Shown here: piece after piece, positions 1-10,559 of the stretch
How the letters are laid out: the number at the start of each line of letters is the position of its first letter
How positions within the stretch are numbered: position 1 is the stretch's first letter
Assembly (NCBI GenBank): GCA_947044405.1
Contig: CAMRHE010000063.1
Location: 4,638,501 to 4,702,500 of the forward strand
DNA from: Leptodactylus fallax
Lineage: Eukaryota; Chordata; Amphibia; Anura; Leptodactylidae
Reading direction: 5' to 3'
DNA: 64,000 bases
Notes under the pieces: model-generated
What the model was told of the DNA's origin: nothing
What the model saw: the letters and a program-made list of their open reading frames with translations, nothing else
Databases searched by the model: none
Program-made: the position numbers and the translations under genes

Positions 1-1490
1 AACAGTCGTTTTATGAAAACCGTTTATTACTCGAGCTTGCGAAAGTCAACTTATTAAAAACGATCTTGGTAATTCGATATTATCAACATTAATTTCGACT
101 TTACGAACAGTCCCCTTTATCACCGCAGAAAGCCAGCGAGGCTGCACGGTCCTTATTGTAGTTTTATTAAAAGCTTATGACTGTAGTGTCTGTGGTCGAC
201 TTTGACCTATTTCTAGGCTATCTACTGTGGACGGCATAGGATGGGAAAAAAAAACCCTCACATTTAATGAAAGACATTGATAATGGTGATAAGAGTATCT
301 AGACGGGAATGAAATCACATGTGGCCCCTCGAAACGGTTGTGTAAGCTCATAAGGGGTCACAAGAATACAGCTTCTTTCTTCCGTCCCGTCAAGATGTAA
401 TAAGTGACCTTTGCTGGAAAGGTCGCCCATGTGTCAAGCAAGAAAGAGGTAGATATAGATTGACAGCACAAAAGCTCATTTGAGTGAATTATTTGTGTTG
501 ATTGGTGAACTTGGAGCAGATTTATCACTGTCCCTCGGAGGACACTGATGTTCAAGGTAAGAACGAGATTCATTTTATACTGGGGATTCTTTTTTCTATT
601 GACCTGTATTAAGCAATCTCCGAGACCTTCTGTGCAAGACGATAAAAATATTCGAGTTCAAAGTAAAATTATCTGTAGGCAATAGAAGATAGAAGTAAGG
701 ATAATAACTCTACATTGACGTTTTTGTAAAGGTTGATTTAATAAGTTGCTGTTTAATCCACAATTTATCTGCCGAATGCCCAGAAGAGGAATGATATTGG
801 ATTAAACTCCAGTCAAACCTTCTAGTTCGAGTAAAGGTAAAGATTTTTTTTTATGGTTTGGACAACCCAGTCACACACATTAAGTCAGACGGTCCTCAAG
901 TGCCAAGAGCCACACTTGATATGGATCTTAGTCTTAGCTTGAAGAGGGATTCAAGTGTTATGCTATGCCATGATGGTCAATGTCTTTAAAGGGTCTGTGT
1001 GCTTTAGTCTTCCTCTACTTTCTGCCATGTAAATACTCTATAATAGGTGGATGATCTGATCTCTGGAGAGAGAACGGGCCCAATTTAGGTTGCTGCATGC
1101 CTTAAGTTGGCCATGCACTCCTGATTACTGTCAGCCGAATGTTTGTTCAGCCAACAGCTGTTTTTTCCGACACCCCCATACACATACATGTTCCTCTTTG
1201 GCATAAAATCCAGCATGCCTGAGTCTTCTTTCCCCTGACATATACCACTGGGGCAAAGTCAGGACATCCACATCAACACCAGATGGGTGTCCAGTCTTGT
1301 TCAATGTGTATGGCCACCCCAGTGGGTGTTGAGAATTGTACAAGAATTCTCTCCGCAAAGGACCCCACAACTGTAGAAACTAGGGTATGAGAAATTACCC
1401 AAGGATCATAGAAAGGACTAGCGACAAACGCCAAGTTCTCCTGTAGCAGGTGGATTGGAATATGGTGATATTAATAAGAACATGACTCTC
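1..1490. other. Unique non-coding DNA, left edge
   Basis: No reading frame resembles a known protein and I see no transposon termini. The first 240 bases keep several CpGs and have a mixed-motif texture like conserved non-coding DNA, but this is only an impression. The short open frames on the minus strand (for example 1131-1370) have no recognisable domain. Confidence 0.4.
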
Positions 1491-1499
1491 TTTTAACCC

Positions 1500-1705
1500 T
1501 TACTGTTAGCCAGACTCTCCGATTTAATGTGGGTTGCACAGGGTTCAATTCCACCTGAGCCCTGGAGCCATAAGAGGCTCATATGGTGTCTCTTCTGAAT
1601 ATGAAGAGACCAGTACTCTAACTGATACATTATAGTTGTACGGCTTGGTACAGATTTTGCATTGGAGCCCAGGAGCTTGATATTACGCCCCTGCCCCAAC
1701 TACTA
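1500..1705. repeat. Dispersed repeat R2, copy 1
   Basis: This stretch resembles 20645-20845 in the same orientation: both hold GGTGTCTCTTCT, then AATATGA, then CCAGTACT, a TTTTGCATTGG block and a closing segment rich in CC. A shorter related piece is at 17560-17690. Agreement is roughly 65-75 percent by eye. The family is unknown to me. The frame at 1493-1699 (minus) lies inside it and is not a gene. Confidence 0.6.
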
Positions 1706-2132
1706 AGTCATTCTGGGCTTTAATAGTTAAATTTGTAGGGTTTTCCAGCTAAAGAGCAAAGATTATTATGGGACTTCTAAGTGGCAGTAGCACAACATTA
1801 TAATTCTATATTCACATGTGTACTGTTTGTGATCTGTGAAAAAGTACTGCATGCACTACTTTTTCTTGGATTGGACTCTCAGGCCTTTCTCGGACCTCAT
1901 TCATCCATTGAGGTGAATTGGTCAGTGGAAAAAGTGGATCACACACAGATCTCAGATCTCTGTAAAACATGGCCTAGAATCTACTTGGTCGTGTGAATAT
2001 AGCCCATGCTATAGACCTTTGGAGGATCTTGGCCTTTCAAAAAGAGAAAAAATCCTGCCAACCATTATCATGATCATAGTGATTGAATTTGTGTTTTCAG
2101 ACTTGGGAATGCCTAATGTGCTTATGTTAATT

Positions 2133-2712
2133 TACCGTATTTTTCGGACTATAAGATGCACTTTTTTCCCCCAAATTTGGGAGGAAAATGGGGGGTGCGT
2201 CTTATGGTCCGAAAGTGGGTGTTGGGGGAAGGGGGGTTGGAAGAGCGGGGTCGCTGCATCGCCTCACTCCTGCCGCAACCTGCTTCCTGTAGCGGGGTTT
2301 CCTCCAGCGGCAGGAGTGGGGAGATATGCGGGCCCTGGGATCGGAGAAGCGGGTGTCAGTGAACCCATCCCAGCATCTGCCGTGCTATTACGGCGGATGC
2401 CGGGTCTGTAAAGATGATGGCGGCCGCTCTGCTGCAAAGCGGTCGCCATAACTACCGGGTCTCATGCTGTAATGTACAGCGCAGACCTGGAGCTAATGCC
2501 TGCGATCAGACTCCAGTCTGAACGCGGGCATTACTACTTTAAAGCCCCCCTAAAGTAAAAAAGTAGCCCCCGGGGCTCCTTATGAAGGCTCCCAGGCCTG
2601 TCATAAGAATATTACTATTGCGGCTGGTCAATTTTTTTTTCCCTATTTTCCTCCTCTAAAACCTAGGTGCGTCTTTTGGTCCGGTGCGTCTTATAGTCCG
2701 AAAAATACGGTA
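2133..2712. mobile_element. Non-autonomous DNA transposon (MITE) with CCGTATTTTTCGGACTATAAG termini
   Basis: The left end reads CCGTATTTTTCGGACTATA and the right end is its reverse complement, giving terminal inverted repeats of about 30 bp. Both ends abut TA (2133-2134 and 2711-2712), so either TA is the target duplication or the TIR starts with it. Subterminal copies of GTGCGTCTTATGGTCCG recur at 2196-2215 and 2667-2698. The interior is GC-rich and non-coding. The frames at 2019-2411, 2156-2362 and 2264-2449 are chance openings through this GC-rich core. Elements with this terminus are common in cold-blooded vertebrates; I am not certain of the superfamily. Confidence 0.85.
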
Positions 2713-2729
2713 TATGTGATGTAGGGAAA

Positions 2730-3130
2730 GGAGGGTGGTTTGAATTTTAATTTTTTGTTTCCCTATTTCTAAAAATTTTTAAAAATTTTTTTAACTCCCC
2801 CATTACTATTGTATTGTAGTTTACCGCAAACTCCCTGTGTAGCTATTGAGACCAGGCGGGTGTCAATAATTATATTACTTTGGTAGGTCTGGGAGCCTTC
2901 ACAAGGCTCCTATCTGTCATGATAACAGAATGGTTCCTACATTCTCCCATTTGATCATGGCATCTGAGTGGTTAAGCGCCTGTGATGAGAGACATCTCTG
3001 ATCACAGGCACTGCTGCCAGGTCCCTGGTGTGTAAAACAGCAGAGATCCAGGGATGGTTGCCATATTTAAAGCTCCAACATCCACCATGTCATGAAGGGG
3101 CGAATGGTACTGACCAATGACTTCATAGTA
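2730..3130. repeat. AT-rich flank with dispersed-repeat homology
   Basis: A run of T and A (2740-2800) is followed by GGGAGCCTTCACAAGGCTCC at 2891-2910. In reverse complement this resembles 2570-2610 inside the neighbouring MITE, and the similarity extends over about 50 bases. The two stretches therefore derive from one dispersed family or from a local inverted duplication. The rest shows no coding signal. Confidence 0.4.
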
Positions 3131-3179
3131 GGTTGGAAATAACCGTGTTGCCATTATATATATTATATGCCATTGCTCT

Positions 3180-3960
3180 TGGTTGGATCATCTGAAATAT
3201 CATTATATATCCATGGCCAGATCTTGTACCAGGCATGACGATAACCTTGTATTTTTATACTTAAGAGCCAAATTTCTATTTCAGTTCTATAAACTGTCAG
3301 AAAGGGTGAGCGTCACCCTTAATATTACTGTAAACACAGACGTAATGATATCATCTCAAGTCGCCGATAATGATTTGATTTAGAAGGTGAGAACCAGTGA
3401 GGCAGCTCAGCCCATTAAACATATCACATCATTAGATCAATGCGGTCTGCATCTTAAAATAGGCCATTCTCATTAGCATTGTCAGCACCGATCCCATGTA
3501 TGAAATCCCGGCCGCTTATAACATCTTTTTATATTGCGCCGATTAATTATCTTATCAATGCGATACCTTGGAAGTGGTCAAAGAAGACGTTAAATCATAT
3601 TGTCAGATTATCAATAGGGAAGAGCAGATGAGACAAAAGACGGCAAGCTTTATAGGAGGGGTTAAACGGCATCTTTAGCCTTTACTCATTAGATCTGTCA
3701 GTATTTGCTTATTAAATGTGTGTCATTTATTACCTTTTTGGTGAATGAATTATTTTGTCAATTTCTGCAATAAAAATGATGGAAGATCAGATTAAATTCC
3801 GTCCCTGGCTTAGCCGTAAGAGGAGGCAGAGCGCTTATTGAAGCCGCTGTTATTACCCGTCCTAATCACATCTCTCGTTGCACAAGCCTCCACTTCTTCC
3901 CTACTTTGGAGAAATATTGGTGTGAAATATTTTTTATCTGACCTTTAAAAAATGTCCTCT
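3180..3960. other. Repeat-free block, candidate conserved non-coding element
   Basis: This stretch has no TIRs, palindromes or match to other parts of the window. It contains homeodomain-type cores (for example GATTAATTATC near 3540) and keeps its CpGs. That texture is typical of deeply conserved enhancers near developmental genes, but conservation cannot be judged from one sequence. The frame at 3183-3383 has no recognisable domain. Confidence 0.3.
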
Positions 3961-4412
3961 GTCATGGTGTTTGCATGGCGGATTGCATGAAGAGCTGGAT
4001 TTTTGCTCTTCCCTACTGGTCTTGGCTTTTCCAACTGAGAAAGTAGTTAATTGACTTTCAATAACTTCTTACATCCGATACACTCACCAAAGGTCAAGAG
4101 ACTCGTACCAACGTAGATGAGATAACTTGCCGCTTCTTAAGATCAGGTTATTATTTTTATATTCAAACCAATATTCCCAGAGTACGTTCACTTATTATAT
4201 TAGGATATTGAGTTTATTTTCTAAATCTTGATGTATATATATTATAATCACTCTCATCTTCTTTTCAAATTACACCGTGAACACTTTCATGTACACAGCA
4301 ATGGTTGTGTTTGGCAGTGGGACTGTATTACAAGCCTATAGGCACTCACGGTGCACCCATGTGGCACAGTATGCTTCTCAAAAAGCAAAAAATTCTAGAA
4401 GAAAATACTTAT

Positions 4413-4696
4413 GGGTTGTCCTACAATTGACACCACCTATCCATAGGATAAGTGTTTAATCCTACCACTGGGATCCCCACCGATTATCAGAACAAGAGCC
4501 CATGTCCTCCATTCAAAGTGACAATGGCATAGGTACAGCCTATGGGACTAACAGAGATAGATTCATTTTTCAGAAGGGTGACAGGGGGCCCCCATTCTTA
4601 CCGAGCCATTTATCACATATCCTGTGGATAGATGGTCAGTGTGATCTATTCTCTGGATAGCTTGTAAAAGTGTCGCTCTTGGGACAACCCCTTTTA
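4413..4696. mobile_element. MITE with GGGTTGTCC termini
   Basis: The left end GGGTTGTCCTACA is mirrored by the right end GGGACAACCCC. The body contains the CCACCTATCCATAGGATAAG motif seen in the TTAA-flanked family at 28845, 33465 and 61436. The TTAA target sites have decayed. About 285 bp, non-coding. Confidence 0.6.
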
Positions 4697-4778
4697 TCTT
4701 CCTTCACATTTACAAAAAATATCAACAAAAAGTGTTTTTAATGACATTTTATCAAGCATTTTAAGCCCTGTCTTAGGC

Positions 4779-4977
4779 TAGGCTCACATCTGCACCTGCT
4801 TCACATTCGGGGTTTCCGTCCCCGAATCCGCGTGAAAAGTCCTGCAAGCACGGAAACCCGGTGGACACCATTATATGGGGTTTGCGGGTAACTGCTTTTT
4901 ATGCAGATTAGGTTTCTGTTCTTCGGGTACGCTTGGGGACCCGAAGGACGGAAACCCAGACACAGGTGTGAACCTAG
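4779..4977. mobile_element. Fold-back MITE, CTAGGCTCACATCTG type
   Basis: The left end CTAGGCTCACATCTGCACC pairs imperfectly with the right end GGTGTGAACCTAG. The inside contains complementary GGGGTTTCCGTCCC and GGACGGAAACCC segments, so the whole element can fold on itself. A truncated relative with the same right end (GTGTGAACCTAG) lies at 5455-5572. Confidence 0.65.
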
Positions 4978-5398
4978 TGTTACTTTGTGCAGATAACAAG
5001 AAATTCAGAAAAAACACCATACTCCACCATACACACTTTTTTCGGAATAGAAACACCACTGACCACAAATATGGTACAGAATTGGTGCAAACCAAAGCAC
5101 TGTGTGGATGGGGATTTCTGCCTGGTATGAGAATTCACCTAATTTACAGTATTTAGTACATCTTCCAGGTGTCTGCGCACCTAGTTTGAAATCTGTGCCA
5201 CCTCTTTGGTGGCTAGAGTATTATAAAATGTCAGCCACACGTGGCCTTTTAAAAAGTCGCAAACTCCCAGTTTGGAACTTTTTTTATGCCAAAAAAACCG
5301 GCGGAGGAAGATGAGAAATTCTCCCCTATTGATTGGAATAGACGTCCATTCTGGTGCTCTGGCATGTGCCTGATTTGTTTAGGGGTTAAATTTGGCGG

Positions 5399-5430
5399 AG
5401 AGAAAAGTCCTTCACTGAGGACTTTTCTCT
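5399..5430. repeat. Perfect 13-bp hairpin
   Basis: AGAGAAAAGTCCT (5399-5411) and AGGACTTTTCTCT (5418-5430) are exact reverse complements around a 6-base loop. It sits in a diffuse repeat stretch (5100-5440) and is probably the tip of an old fold-back element rather than a terminator. Confidence 0.75.
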
Positions 5431-5454
5431 GTGCTGGTTTTATACTGTGACTGT

Positions 5455-5575
5455 TATAGTCTTTGGGGTCCACGGGTAACCGCCTTTTTTAGTGGACAGG
5501 CTCTCCGTCTTTCGGGTCCCCATGCGATCCCGAACGATGGAGAGACGAACGTTAGTGTGAACCTAGCGTAAGCCT
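5455..5575. repeat. Truncated copy of the CTAGGCTCAC fold-back family
   Basis: It shares GGTAACCGCC and TTTCGGGTCCCCATGCG-type sequence, and the GTGTGAACCTAGCG end, with the element at 4779-4977. The left half is missing or too diverged to see. Confidence 0.5.
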
Positions 5576-7007
5576 GAAAGCTGGCATAGAGGGGCTCATA
5601 AATTCCCCCTGTTGATTCCAGGCTCAGATGTGTGATTGGACCGTCAAAAAATAGAACATTTTTGTCATTTTTTACGGATCCCTTAATAGCCTCGAGACTA
5701 TGAGGAATCCGTGAAAATGGGTCCCAGACGGATGCAACACGGCCGTGAAATAAATGGACCTTTTCGTCTGTTTTTCACAGCGGTTTCTGTCCACAGTCAT
5801 GTGAATATAACTTAACTTCTAATTGTCGCTGCATTGTTTGGGTTGCCACCATGGGTTCTGGTTTGTTTGACAGTAAGATTACTTGTAGTCTGCAGTAATA
5901 TTCTTTAACTTCCATTACATAAAAAACGGAAAAATAGAATTTCACTATTCTACAGTCCACCATTGTTGCAGGTCCTACCAGAATTTGTACATTTTCTCCC
6001 AATTAATATACTCCTTATTTTTGTTGTTTAGCTTTTTTATATTGCTTTTAGATACATTTTTGTCTCATTTTAGGTTCACGCCAGTATAAAAGACATCCCT
6101 GCAGTACAACACGCAAAAAAAACTTGTTGAAATCTGAAAACAAAACCTTTAGAGGTCCTTAAATAGAATAATTGTGAACTTGTCAGATGTAGCTGATGCC
6201 GGAGACAGCGATAGTCTAATATCACACGGTTTCCATTTCTCTTATTATTCTTATTCTTTTCTGCTCGGCTGTTCTAGTAAACTGCTAATAAAATATGCAT
6301 TACCGACAAAATGGTGCAGTGAACCTGATAAGACACTAGAAAATGAGCTTCAAAGTGAATCTAACGCTTTAAAATAAAGAGGTGTCATATGTATTTAACT
6401 AGAGAGTACACTGGGAGTCTGTTCCCGGTTCTGCATTTTGGGTCTTTTTTTTTTTTTTGTGCGCCAACTTGATCATTACTTGATTATTACAAATATAAAG
6501 TATATAAAGAGAAAAATCCTTTAATGTGGCAAAAGGTCAGATACAGAAGAAGGAACAGACATAACCAAGTATGAAATTGCTCTAATTTACAAATTGTTAT
6601 GGTAGCAAATTTTTTGTTTTATTCCTGGTGTGTTTTTGTATAAGACCATCTTAGAAATAATACAGACTTGAATAATAAAGTCTGTATTTTAAAGTCTCTC
6701 TCTTCTATCTATCTATCTCGGACCCCTCCCCCTTGCCATAACTATAACTTAATAACGACAAAACAACTGATGTTGGGTAAAGCATGGGTGTCGACCACAG
6801 CTTTATTAACAAGTTATACATATGTAGAATCTTGTTCTTTCTAAACCGAAACCTGACGTGTCACTGGATGGCGGCCACTGCCTGGTGACACGTCTGTACT
6901 TCTCCAAATCGGTGAAAGGGAGTAAGGTCCTCCCATATGCCACTGTGACACCTGATAAATAATAAATAAATAACATATTAAAAAACGTACAATAAGTGCA
7001 AATACCA
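5576..7007. other. Mostly unique non-coding DNA
   Basis: A possible MITE fragment lies at about 5615-5815 (TCAGATGTGTGATT at one side, CAGTCATGTGAATATAAC at the other). There is a T run at 6448-6460 and a short TCTA run near 6705. At 6852-6892 GACGTGTCACTGG and CCTGGTGACACGTC form an imperfect inverted repeat. I see no gene. Confidence 0.4.
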
Positions 7008-7041
7008 TGCAATAGGGAGGGAGGGTGGGGGATGTTTTCTT

Positions 7042-7084
7042 GGCGCTGGGCAGGAATCCAAGAGGAAGAGTCCTGCCCAGCGCC
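7042..7084. repeat. Perfect 14-bp GC-rich hairpin
   Basis: GGCGCTGGGCAGGA (7042-7055) and TCCTGCCCAGCGCC (7071-7084) are exact reverse complements around a 15-base purine-rich loop. It lies in a purine-rich stretch just upstream of the Tc1-like array. The overlapping frames on both strands (6841-7294) look like by-products of this composition. Confidence 0.8.
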
Positions 7085-7272
7085 GAGGTATATAGCTCAG
7101 GGGGGACCATACCCCCTCCCCGAACCTGGCCAATAAGGAAGAACAAAGCATGCCAGGAGGAGGAGAGGAGGAAGATGAACCCCCTGCATGTCCAGTCAAG
7201 AAACTCCGGGCTTATTCAGCCTGGAAGGCTCACATTCTATCACTTCTTGAAGTTGATATTGGAAAGGACAAA

Positions 7273-7915
7273 ATGGGCAAGCATAAGGATCTGAGCGACA
7301 AAATGTCAGATCTGGCTTCTAGTGGTTAGCACCAATCAAAAGTGGTCCAAGAAAGGGTCATAGGCTTCCAAAACTCATTGATGCAAGTGTAAGGATCTAC
7401 GCAACTTTGACAAGGGAGAAGTTGTGGTATCTAGGTGACTGGATTAGAGCATCTACAGAATGGCAAGTCTGGTTTGCAGTGGTTAGTACCTACCAAAAGT
7501 GGTCCAAGAAAGGACAGTCAACAAAAAGGTCATGGATGTCCAAAACTCATTGATGCAAGCATAAAGATCTGAGTGATCTTGACAAGGGTCAAATTGTGGT
7601 GGCTAGGTTATTGGGTTAAAGCATCTTCAAAATGGCAGGTCTGGTATGCAGTGGTTAGTACCTACCAAAAGTGGTCCAAGGAAGGACAACCGGAAAAGGG
7701 GTCGTGGGATTCCAAAACTCATTAATACCACTTTGATACAAGTATAAGATTCTGAGTGACTTTGACAAGGGACAAGTTGTGGTGGCTAGGTGACTAGGTC
7801 AGAGCATCTTCAAAATGGCAGGTCTAGTTTGCAGTGGTTATTGCCTACCAACAGTGGTCCAAGTAAGGACAACTAGTAAAAGGGTCATGGGTGGCCAAAG
7901 CTCATCTATGCACAT
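7273..7915 (+). pseudogene. Tandem array of a Tc1-like transposase N-terminal segment
   Basis: An ATG at 7273 opens MGKHKDLSD, the start of a Tc1-like transposase as I recognise it. Four successive units then cover the same region (DLSDLDKGQIVVAR, LG, SI-K-AGL, AVVS-Y-KWS), that is, the helix-turn-helix DNA-binding domain. Units begin near 7273 (internally deleted), 7379, 7551 and 7733. The landmark AGTGGTCC recurs at 7341, 7498, 7670 and 7853, so spacings are 157, 172 and 183 bp. The units are not in one frame, and stops interrupt each. The catalytic domain does not clearly follow. This cannot encode a working transposase; it is a locally amplified fragment. The match to Tc1-like elements is from family knowledge; the tandem repetition is directly visible. 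Confidence 0.8.
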
Positions 7916-8960
7916 CCAATCTATGAAGGCCCTTCAAGGACCTAGCCAATAGTAGGCTGGTGGTTTTAATAATACATCTGATTAGTGAGCATCCTCAGGT
8001 CATATTGGTGGCTAGCATGGTTAGGATTGACTTCATACCATTACAACACGTAAGAAGATAACATCGGAGGAAGTCCATGGACTGGTCAAGACCCTTACAT
8101 GTGCCTTATTTGGACATGACCCAACATCCCAGTATTCTGAATCCTCTATGAATCATGCAAGGTAACAAGGCTACCTCAAGACCGTAACTACTCCGCATCA
8201 CATTTACCCCCTCATCTTGAGTCATGGCCATAATGACATTGACTCCTTACACAGTGATGGACTTTTTAGTCAGCACTTAATGAAATATTCAGAGAAACAA
8301 AACACAACGTGGCTATATTTCTGGTAGAAACGTTTTATTATGTTCCCTTTCTCCCATCTCAAGAGCAATAAAAGTGCCTCATGTGGTCTGTTAAAGGAAC
8401 GTTTAACACAAAATTGATTTTTCCTAGACTAATACCTTTCAATTTCTGAGCATGTATTTCATCATGCTTGATGCAGTGTCTGCTTTTAGACCATTACCTC
8501 ACATCTATGTCATTTTGATATCAATGCAGATTGTATGACCACCTAGTATATAGCTATATAAAACCACAATTTAATTCCGATGCACAATCCTTTATACCTG
8601 TAACGCAATATAATTTGCTTCATAGAAAGAAGGGATTTTGGATAATGAAGTGGGATAAACGCTTCTTGTTACTGGGCATCTTAGCAAGAATTTTCCTGCC
8701 AAATGTTTCATGTTTTTCTCCCAAATCGTGAAATTTGGGAGGTAAGATCCCCATAAACCGTGAGTCAAGTTTCTATCCTGTGGGGTTGTTTTTACTGGGT
8801 CACGTGTAGAGTTTATCAAGTGGCAGATGGGTCATTGGGTGGTGGAAAATCATGTCACTCACCTTTTTTCGTGTATTAAGATGCAGTATGGTAGACTGAA
8901 GGGCGGTCAGCACATCGGGAAGTCTGGATCCAAGCTCCCCTCTCACCCTCTCTGACGTTG
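7916..8960. other. Non-coding DNA downstream of the array
   Basis: A weak resemblance to the C-terminal end of the same transposase family (a stretch near 8065-8130 with GGAAGTCCATGGACTGGTC) is possible but not secure. The rest is unique, with no element termini or credible frame. Confidence 0.3.
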
Positions 8961-8969
8961 GCCCTAATG

Positions 8970-9512
8970 AACTAGGCTTGGTTGAAATTATTATTTTTTA
9001 ATTATATTATTCATTTTTTGGTATTGTATATGATAGGGAGTGTTATATATTGTAAAGTTGACAGTTTTGCAGGTTTCTGCCCCAGTTCCAGAGATATCAG
9101 TGCTGTTATTTTCGGCTGCTGATATCACTGCACTGTCAGAGGGGCTGACCTCACAGCTCAGCGTCTTCGCTGGGTGGTAAGGAAGGCCCCTTTTACCATT
9201 ACAAGGCTATAGAAGTGTACCATCAAGGGGCGTTCCTTACCTCCGAGCGATGACACTGAGCTGTGAGGCCAGCCCCTCTGACAATGCAGTGATATTGGTA
9301 GCCAAAAATAACAGCACCAATATCTATCTTGTTGAATTCAGCGCAATGTCATCAACACTCCCTATCTTAGAGGACATAAAAGGTCCTCTTTAAGGAATTA
9401 GAGGAGCTTTACTTCTTCTGACTGATGATGGCTGTAAGTCACTTGAAGGAGTCAGAGCTGGGTTGTGGAAAAATAGAGTAGTTGGAGTTGGTGGTTTGGC
9501 CTACCGACTCCA
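8970..9512. mobile_element. Interrupted copy of repeat family S
   Basis: The left part (8984-9030, AATTATTTTTTAATTATATT type) and the right part (9392-9512, ending GGCCTACCGACTCCACAGCC) match successive pieces of the fuller copy at 40273-40697. They are separated by a palindromic MITE at 9033-9391. The right terminus, CTCCACAGCCCTG, is the family's characteristic end. Confidence 0.6.
9033..9391. mobile_element. Palindromic MITE inserted in family S
   Basis: The left end GATAGGGAGTGTTATATATT pairs with the right AACACTCCCTATCTTA. Inner arms also pair: GTCAGAGGGGCTGACCTCAC (9136-9155) with GTGAGGCCAGCCCCTCTGAC (9262-9281). The right side continues to GGTCCTCTTTAA, a terminus shared with the TTAA element at 57200-57589. 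This is a non-coding fold-back element. Confidence 0.7.
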
Positions 9513-9875
9513 CAGCCCTGCTTGGATCCCAAAATGTATTCAGACTCAGACCCCAAACTAAATTAAAATCCCACACAGGATCCCAAATTAAATTCAGAGC
9601 CTAAACTAGGTCCCAAAATTAATTCAGAGCCCCAGCCAGATCCCAAAATAAATACGTACACCAGAATTAATATAGTTGAAACCAAAAGCAAATATAAATA
9701 CAGACCCCACAAAATAAAAACAATCCCTAGAAAAGGACCCAAAATGAATTCAGACTATAACCCAAACCCCAAAGTATGTTTCCATCCTTAGACCCCCCAG
9801 TTTTTCTTGTCTCTGCAATGTGGAAACTGCACAGAACATTTTGATGCCGGGGTCAAGAGTAGACATGCTTTAGAC

Positions 9876-10360
9876 CAGAGGTTCTGAACCTGTAGTACAA
9901 GTACCCCAGGGGGTACGCCATGTAGTCGCAGGGGGTATGTGGCGTGGCTGAAAACCAATACTCTGGAAATCACAAATTTTGCAAATGCTCAGGTTCTGAG
10001 GCTCCTGGTGGCCTAGGGCCTCCCAAACCACCCACTCATCTTCAAATACCGAGGCACAGTAGCTGCCAAGCTAAGGCAGACATCAGAAGACGTTGGATCG
10101 GGGTGCGGGTCTTTATAGAAGTGTAGTCTGTGCTGAATAGACAGATTCTGCACTATGATCTGACGAGTGAAAAACTGGTCAGGAGCTAAAAGACCCTCAG
10201 AACTATTAGTGTGTGCCCCCATTAGCAAAAGAATTTGCTTGGCACACTATTCTCCCCAGTTTTTCTTTCCCACTTAAGACCGGGAGCAGGATTTGTCACA
10301 TGACGTGTCCATTCGGGGTACTTGGTTAGAACTCTTTTCACAAGGGGGTACATGGCTTGA
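9876..10360. mobile_element. hAT-like element fragment
   Basis: It starts with CAGAGGTTCTGAACCTG, followed by GTACCCCAGGGGGTACGCC, the 5' end of a hAT-type element by recognition. Related GGGGTACTTGG and GGGGGTACATGG pieces near 10315-10350 mark what is left of the 3' side. No clean right TIR or 8-bp duplication is visible, so it is probably truncated. The small frames inside carry no transposase motif. Confidence 0.55.
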
Positions 10361-10559
10361 AAAGAGCACCATCAATGTTTCTGACGTGTCTAACATACAG
10401 AGAATACGAGAAGAAGTGTATGACATATACTTAACAACATACATGGCCGCAGCTATTGGATTGCTCACCATACGTTTCAGATCACTTGTGTTCTTCTTTC
10501 CACCTAAGTGAGTCCAAGTGTCTGCTGTCATTGGCTTTTCCCTGAAAGAAGAGTCCCTG

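Noticed and set aside
2019..2411. 130-codon plus-strand frame
   Set aside because: It runs through the GC-rich interior of a MITE, with competing frames on both strands and no domain.
5399..5430. Perfect hairpin considered as a transcription terminator
   Set aside because: Vertebrate DNA does not use such terminators and the hairpin lies in repeat debris.
6760..7200. Possible LTR of a retrotransposon
   Set aside because: No TG...CA ends, no second LTR, no primer-binding site or polypurine tract that I could pair.
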